Shown: positions 58,185 to 64,000 of the stretch, one piece after another
Position numbering within the stretch: position 1 is the first letter of the stretch
How the letters are laid out: each line of letters begins with the position of its first letter
Assembly: GCA_036426205.1 (NCBI GenBank)
Contig: CM071569.1
Coordinates: 285,818,408-285,882,407 of the forward strand
Length of the DNA: 64,000 nt
Direction: 5' to 3'
DNA from: Ascaphus truei
Taxonomy: Eukaryota; Chordata; Amphibia; Anura; Ascaphidae
Program-made: the position numbers and the translations under genes
Notes under the pieces: model-generated
The model's database searches: none
Seen by the model: the letters and a program-made list of their open reading frames with translations, nothing else
Told to the model about the DNA's origin: nothing

Positions 58185-58905
58185 CTCTGCACCTACACAC
58201 ACTTCCCCATCCTGTACCCAACCCTCTGCCCCTACCTACACTTCCAATATTGTACCCAACCCTCTGACCCTATACAAATTGCCCCATCCTTTACCCAACC
58301 CTCTGCCCCTACACAAACTGCTCCATCCTTTTGCCAACCCTCTGCCCCTACACAACCTGCTCCATCCTGTACCCTATCCCCTGCCACTACATATGCTGCC
58401 CAATTATTTACCCAATCCATTGCCCCTACATACACTGCTCGATCCCGTACCAAACCCTCATCCTCTACTCACACTGCCCCATCCTGTACCCAACCCTCTG
58501 CCTCTACACACAATTCCCCATCCTGTACCCAACCCTCTGCACCTACACACTGCCCCATCCTGTACCCAAACCTTTACCCGTACACCACTGCCCCATCTGT
58601 ACTCAACCCTCTGCCCCTACACACACTGCCTCATCCTGAACCCAACCCTCTGTCCCTACACACACTGCCCAATCCTGTACCCAACCCTCTGCCCCTACAC
58701 TGCCCCATCCTGTACCTAACGCTCTTTCCCTACACACACTGAACCATCCTGTACCCAACCTTCTGCCCCTACACACTTCCCCATCCTGTACCCAACCCTC
58801 TACCCGTTTCTGCCCCTACACACTTCCCCATCCTGTACCCAACCCTCTACCCGTTCACACACTGCCCCATTCTGTACTCAACCCTCTGCCCCTACACACA
58901 CTGCC
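58165..58905 (-). repeat. 39-bp minisatellite (copy D, inverted)
   Basis: ACCCAACCCTCTGCCCCTAC-type units with clean periodicity. It ends abruptly at CTGCCC/AGAGGACATGC, where about 700 bases present in copy C (55880-56575) are missing. Confidence 0.85.
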
Positions 58906-60096
58906 CAGAGGACATGCAAGTACTGCAAGGCCCAATATGTAACACTACTGCTAATACCCACTTAGGACACAGTGTAAAGTGATACACAGAGGGCAACCGT
59001 AATGACCAAGAGATGGCAATAAATACCTATAGGGCACATGAGCCTGCAGCAGCTATATTGTTGCAAAGAACAGCGTGCAAACAAACACATGATTATTTTT
59101 TAAGACACAACGGATACACCTCAATAAGTAAACAGATATAGTCTAACACAGACAGTGAGGCACTTATCCGGAAATGTCAACACATGAAAATATACCCTTC
59201 CTGCCGGGGAAGCACTGTATGCTGGGTGATAATGGGGAGATATGGTAGAAGAAAGAAAAGAAACCCCACAGTATGCACGCGCTGTGATGTGAATAATTGA
59301 TTGCAAATTAAAAGCCTTTTATTGACTTGTTATAAATAGTATAAGGGACCATGGATCACTGACACAGTACATACTGTAGGGTTTCTTTTCTTTCTTCTAC
59401 CGTATCTCACTTGCCCTACATTGCACGCAGTGTATCTTCACTCACACATTTTGCTATAGGCGGACGCAGACTTTTTCCCTTTCCATTTATATATGATACT
59501 GGGGAAAGGCAGGGTGGCAAACATGTGACTGTGCTCACAGGGGATATTCCTTATTGATTATATGCTGACGGGGGCGGTTTTGTCACCTTTTTCACCCACC
59601 ATAACTTAAATAATGTGTACGGTAAACCTGCCCAGCTTGAACATTGCAAAGCGAGTACAACCAACCTCACACTGACGAGACCGAAAAGGTCAAAACAGCT
59701 GTCTGTGAGGGGTTTGACTGGCTTTGCATCTAATCCCATGCTGTTAACTTAAATAATGTGTATGATATATATAAAAAGATATACACTTAGATATAGATAG
59801 ACAGATTTAGTGATCTGATTTGATTTTTGGGGTGGGTCTCTTAAATATGTCTGCTCATGTGACTGTACATGCAACTTTAGAATTTCTCTAGCATGTCTAG
59901 TAGTTGAATCCATGTACTAGCCTCTGAAGTGGGATGATACTGGGGGGGTATATTTTTATGGTAAAACCCACAGTACGACAACTTGTTATTTTTTCCACTC
60001 CCTACTTCTCCTGTCTTGTCCTAGTGGTGTCGGGCTCTGTATCCATGCGCTCATCCCCTGATCTGTCTTAGAGGTAGGCAGGTCTCTTCCATTGCC

Positions 60097-60225
60097 ATTG
60101 GCTGAGCCGTGCAGTCCTAGAGGTCCCCAGCCCTGCCCTAATCCCATCAGTACTATCTGACCCTTGGTGGGGGGGAGGAGGGGATGGGACAGGGCGGAGG
60201 TTTCGCCCCTGGAGGGGATATAAGG
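60097..60225 (+). promoter_or_regulatory. TATA/CCAAT/GC-box promoter-like block (copy D)
   Basis: ATTGG at 60097-60101, AGGGCGGAGG at 60191-60200 and GATATAAGG at 60217-60225, in the same order as copy A but on the plus strand. Confidence 0.45.
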
Positions 60226-60256
60226 CGGCACATGGGTACCAGCCACATACTCAGCA

Positions 60257-60346
60257 ATGAGCAGAAGATCCAGAGGCAGCATGTGTGACGGTCTCCCCCC
60301 CAGCACCCAGAGCTGGCGCTCACCACCGCACTCCTCTTATGCACAG
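60257..60346 (+). CDS. Putative first exon with signal peptide (copy D)
   Basis: ATG at 60257 and consensus donor CAG/GTAAGT at 60346/60347. Compared with copy A there is one extra codon near the start and one base fewer before the hydrophobic stretch. The frame from this ATG therefore loses the signal-like core, which is still readable one frame over (LALTTALLLCT). Either copy could carry the original frame. Intron-like DNA follows, with the TG repeat and the gypsy element. Gene identity unknown. Confidence 0.35.
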
Positions 60347-60484
60347 GTAAGTCTGGCAGCCAAGCACTGCACAGAAAGGGTTAACATGCATCAGCTGCAA
60401 TGGTGCTCTGCAGGACTGTGGCAGAGGAAGGGTTAATAATACTGGTACCGGGAAGGGTTAATACGTGGTAAGCTGCAGCAAGTA

Positions 60485-60814
60485 CGACATGTATGTGGTG
60501 TGGGTGTGTGTGTGTGTGTGGTTGTATGTGTGTATTGTGGTATGTATGTGTGTGTATGTGTGTGTGTGTGTGTGTGGTGGTGTGTGGGTGGTTTGTGTGT
60601 GTGTGTGTGTGTGGTGTGTGTGGGTGGTGTGGTTGTGTGTAGTGTGTGTGTGTGTGTGTGGTTGGTTGTGTGGTGGGTGTGTGTGTGTGGTATGGGTGTG
60701 TGGTTGTGTGTGTGGTGTGTGTGTGTGTGTGTTGGTGTGTGGTGTGTGTGAGTGTGTGTGTGTGGTGTGTGTATGTGTGGTGTGGTGTGGGTTGGTGTGT
60801 ATGTGTTGATGTGT
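60485..60814 (+). repeat. TG microsatellite truncating the RT (copy D)
   Basis: Imperfect (TG)n, complement of the arrays at 18375 and 53681. Cys-Val rich frames over it are artefacts. Confidence 0.9.
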
Positions 60815-61560
60815 TGTGTATATGCTTCTTAGTCTTGGGGATGGGCCACTGTACTATTGCCTCAACCATAGCTGGTTCAGGCTTCAGAAGCCCCCTGCCC
60901 ACCCTGTGACCTAAGTACAACACCTCAGCCATTCCTACCAACCCCTTAGTGGGTTTCACGGTAAGCCCTGCTCCCCTAATTCTGGCTAGCACCGCTGCTA
61001 CATGTACGAGATGTGAATCCCATGAATTACTAAAGATAGCAATATCCTCCAAGATATGCCCTTGCATATCTCTGCATTCCTTCTAACAACCTATTGACCA
61101 GGCGTTGGAAGGTAGCCGGGGCATTCCTCATGAGGAATGGCATCACTAAGAACTCATAGAGGCCACTCGGAGTGATGAAAGCTGATTTCTCCCTAGCCTC
61201 CTGGTTCAGGGGGATCTGCCAGTACCCTTACTACATACTTAGTACTTGCCTAGCCCATCCATGCGGGGAATGGGATAAGCATCTGACACCGCCCCTGCAT
61301 TGAGCTGCCAGTAGTCCCCACAGAAGCGGGTGGTCCATCCTTCTTAGTTACGGGGACTACCGGACAAGCCCAAGGGCTCTGAGATGGTTCACTTACCCCT
61401 AAGGTCAGCATCGCTCCTACCTCCCTCTCTATACTGCTCTTCACCTCTGCAGATAGCGGGTAGGCATACTTATGCAGAGGACGCCGATCACCTGTGAGCA
61501 CAGGATGATCTGTACTATGTGTCCTGCCCGGCTGGTCTGAGAACAGAACCTTATGCATTT
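60815..61560 (-). pseudogene. gypsy reverse transcriptase (copy D)
   Basis: N-terminal RT region on the minus strand from 61560: HPVLTGDRRPLHKYAYPLS, MLTLGVSEPSQSPWACPVVP and TKKDG. A frameshift follows near 61300. The palm and thumb then read ILEDIAIFSNSWDSHLVHVA and VLYLGHRVGRG to about 60830, where the TG repeat takes over. The YxDD box reads LEDI, so the first catalytic Asp is Glu here. RNase H is absent. Confidence 0.7.
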
Positions 61561-61589
61561 CTAACCTAGCCCTGGCTGCTGCTCATAGC

Positions 61590-61925
61590 TGCCTACTTAC
61601 CCGGCACCCTAACTTGACTAGCACCCCTCTAGGAAAACCTATCCTAGCAAAGATACCTAGCACTGCCTGAGCTACTCTTTGAAACAGGTTCCCCATTACC
61701 GGTTAATAGTCCAAGGATATCCGCACACAATCACCCGTCTTACCCACTGGATGGCAGGCATCACCAGGGTGGCAGAAATCTGCCAATGCCGCTGATGCCT
61801 CCGGCCAAGAGTAAGGCTACAACAGCCGAGCTCTCATCACAGTGACCCCCTGATGCCCCGCTAGTGGAATGGAATAGGCTACCTGTAATAACTGCTGCAT
61901 ATTCTCCCTTGGTACCACTAGCCAT
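61590..61925 (-). pseudogene. gypsy integrase remnant between protease and RT (copy D)
   Basis: The frame reads ENMQQLLQVAYSIPLAGHQG (zinc-binding region, with Tyr at the first His position), a TAG after RARLL, and ADFCHPGDACHPVG (cysteine part altered). It then jumps from NLFQRVA to a late core-like ARIGFPRGVL stretch, so most of the catalytic core is deleted. Its place ahead of the RT matches Gmr1-like elements. Confidence 0.6.
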
Positions 61926-62169
61926 CTTCTACCTGTCCAGACTCTATCTGAGCCGGTAGAACCTTGCTTCCTATACAGAAGCCCGTGGTGCCACAGAAAG
62001 TGGTCTGACCCCTCACTTTCTCGAGACGGACACCCGAAGTCTCATACCTTCCAAGCTGGGGTCAGCTTTCAACGCATCCCTAAACCCTCTTCCTAACACT
62101 AACCGTCCACCCTTAGTCTCTAAGTCAGGGGGAACAGGAACAGGTAAAGGAACAGTAAGTCAGTCTCTG

Positions 62170-62640
62170 GTCACGACTCAGTCTGTGTTACCTGTCTGGT
62201 CTTCGCTGACACCGCTGGAACTGTTGGTCCCAAATGCAGGGGGACAGGGATTGGTACTGTTGAGATCCCTGATGACTGGCTCCTAGTAATTGCTGCAACA
62301 GGAGCCAGCTCTGCTCTGAACACACAGGTTACATGTCCCAGGTCATTGCCGAGCAAAACTGTGGCATCTAACCCAGACAATACCCCCACCTCCCTCATGT
62401 CACATCCGGCACCACAATCCAAAAACACCCGGGCAACCTGGAGTGGCCACAGTCCCCCATCTGACATGGGCACTTGCATCCTGGTGCCCAGGAGCAAATA
62501 CTCTGGTAGGACCATATCAGGTCATATCAGAGTATCAGTCGCACCAGAGTCCAGCAAGCCGGCAGCTTGGCGATCTCCAATAGTCACTTCGCAAATGTTT
62601 CTGCCGGACATTGCTGGGCTGCATCCTGACTGATGCAACC
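62170..62640 (-). pseudogene. gypsy aspartic protease (copy D), one nonsense codon
   Basis: Retropepsin with the catalytic triad DSG (codons at 62551-62543) in LLDSGATDTLI. A TGA at 62524-62522 follows where CGA would be expected, then PDMVLPEYLLLGTRMQVPM and a GNDLGHVTCV end. It cleaves the Gag-Pol polyprotein in active elements. The single CpG-type change is the main lesion. Confidence 0.65.
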
Positions 62641-63610
62641 TGATGTCCCTCTATCTCCGCTGCTGGTGCCAGGGTGGAAAGCGCAGATCTCTCCACAGAC
62701 GTCCCTCTGTGGGTTGATTCCGTGGCTGTGCCTGACTCCTCTGTGTGTGCCAGTCGCACACGGGTGACTGGCCTCGCAGCTGGAGAACGTTGTCCCTGAT
62801 GGGGTCCACCGGACTTGGCACAGTCCGGACAGTCAGGTCTGATGTGACCCACTTTGTTGCAGAGATAGCATCTCTGCAGCTTTTGATACGCCGTTCTCTG
62901 CTCCAGACTCTGCTCCCACTGAGGAGTCTGCATGGCTCCCTTGGCTGGCACAGCCAGTTTCTTTGCAGCCCCTTCCTCATCTATTAGGGAGCGACTGCAT
63001 ACATACTCATCAGCCATTCTTTCAGCTTCCACATGGGTCTTAGTTTTACGGTCAAAGACCCATACCCACACGTCCGAGTGACACTGCTGCAGTAACTGCT
63101 CCTGGAAAATCAAGTCCAGCAAAGTGTGGTATTTTGTAGCACCATAACCCTCCACCCACTGAGTGCCTTGCCATGCCATGCCATGCGGGCACCAAATTTG
63201 ACATTGGACTCCTCGAGATAATGCTTCCCTGTCCTGAACTTGCCTCGTAGTCTTCAAGGGTGAGGGCATACTGCAACAGCAGCAAAGCTTTGACATGTTC
63301 ATAGTCATCCCGATATTCTCGTAGGATGCCCTGCAGGGTCTCTTTAGAAATCCTAGACAACAAGGGGTGCATCCGCAGCACCCAGTCCCGTTGTAGCAAC
63401 CGGTATCTCAGACACTGAATTTCAAAGTCTGATAGAAAACGGTCGATTTTGTCTGTGCCACAGACAAACTTGTTGAAACTTTGGTGATTAACTTGAGGGA
63501 CAGCTTGCTCTCCGTTTACCAAGTGAGAGTGAGGAGACACTTGTCCGTCTAGAGCTGCCAGCAGGCAAATTCTCTCATCTGCTGTAGCTCCTTCCCCCAT
63601 GAGGCAAGAA
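62640..63610 (-). pseudogene. gypsy Gag with SCAN-like region and zinc knuckle (copy D)
   Basis: The cleanest Gag of this family. MGEGATADERICLLAALDGQ starts near 63600; a capsid-like part (IDRFLSDFEIQCLRYRLL, DYEHVKALLLLQYALTLEDY) follows. A frameshift falls in the CATGCCATGCCATGC run near 63180. Then a SCAN-like helix region (LIFQEQLLQQCHSDVWVW, ERMADEY) and a CX2CX4HX4C zinc knuckle (CYLCNKVGHIRPDC, about 62874-62833). Gag packages the element RNA. The 5' LTR lies beyond the window edge. Confidence 0.7.
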
Positions 63611-64000
63611 GTGCTGTGAGTCCAGAGTTAGCAAGTCCAGTAGCAACGGGGACTATTGGAACTATTGGGATAATACCTCCCGCATCTCCAAGACCCAGTC
63701 CTTCACCATTAACCCAGTGAGCACACTCTCCCTCCCCATGTCCATCTCCCTCCAGGGAGATCAGCCTATTAAACCCTGGGCTGAAGTGTAATCACTGTGG
63801 CTGCAGTTACGAGCTCCATGACCGCGGGATAAGCAATACCTGCTTCATGTCTTTCTAATTCCTCCTCCATTGGCACCTTTCACCAACAAGCCATCGGTAG
63901 TCCATAACTCTCACACCGGACAACGATCCGGGCACGATCTTAAGTCCGGAATCATTCGGCTCGCCTTTCCATGTTTTACCCGCAGGCAAACATTTATGGG

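Larger units (their letters stand above)
58906..60450 (-). repeat. Composite unit copy D (inverted)
   Basis: Clean inverted counterpart of 54040-55880, lacking one of the two direct repeats of unit A. The hairpin variant with reversed loop is at 59232-59430. Confidence 0.8.

Overview
This window looks like repeat-dense vertebrate DNA, most likely from an amphibian (probably a frog). The evidence is the mixture of elements: Gmr1-like Ty3/gypsy retrotransposons with SCAN-type Gag, a Penelope-like element with a GIY-YIG domain, L1 elements, an L2/CR1-type LINE 3' end, a MITE-like element, foldback elements and many minisatellites. There is no bacterial-style gene organisation. I see no complete host gene, tRNA, rRNA or CRISPR array. 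Nearly every open frame is transposon debris or an accident of a tandem repeat.

The backbone is a long composite unit present in several copies. In order it holds a ~1.3-kb LTR, a truncated gypsy element (gag, protease, integrase remnant, RT), a CA/TG microsatellite that cuts off the RT, a promoter plus a possible signal-peptide first exon on the opposite strand, a hairpin-forming inverted repeat, a 39-bp minisatellite, and a block of palindromes. Copy A covers 1-5586 and 10254-11352 and is split by a 4.7-kb insertion. Copy B covers about 12580-25385. Copy C covers about 47860-58150. Copy D (58165-64000) is inverted and forms a giant palindrome with C, centred near 58158. Copies B and C are full of one- and two-base indels, whereas A and D are clean. 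That pattern suggests parts of the window are unpolished long-read sequence, so some apparent gene decay and part of the duplication could be assembly artefact.

Between B and C lie a cluster of palindromic foldback repeats (24.9-31.0 kb) enclosing an internally deleted L1, a second copy of a nested SCAN-gag gypsy element (31.2-34.6 kb; first copy at 6.95-10.25 kb), and a Penelope-like element (36.3-38.8 kb). The Penelope RT is split by an ~800-bp insert that begins with a hammerhead-ribozyme-like motif, and the element lies between two inverted ~600-bp arms. Then come a solo LTR with a clear 5-bp target duplication (40321-41292), an array of about eleven NRF1-like GCGCATGCGC palindromes (41.4-41.9 kb), an L2-like 3' end, a Penelope fragment and an L1 RT fragment.

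The observations most worth following are: integrase lying upstream of RT in the gypsy elements (the Gmr1/copia-like pol order); the repeated promoter plus signal-peptide exon; inverted hairpin loops that separate A/B from C/D; the hammerhead-like motif; and the NRF1-like array. All family assignments rest on reading motifs by eye; no database search was possible.
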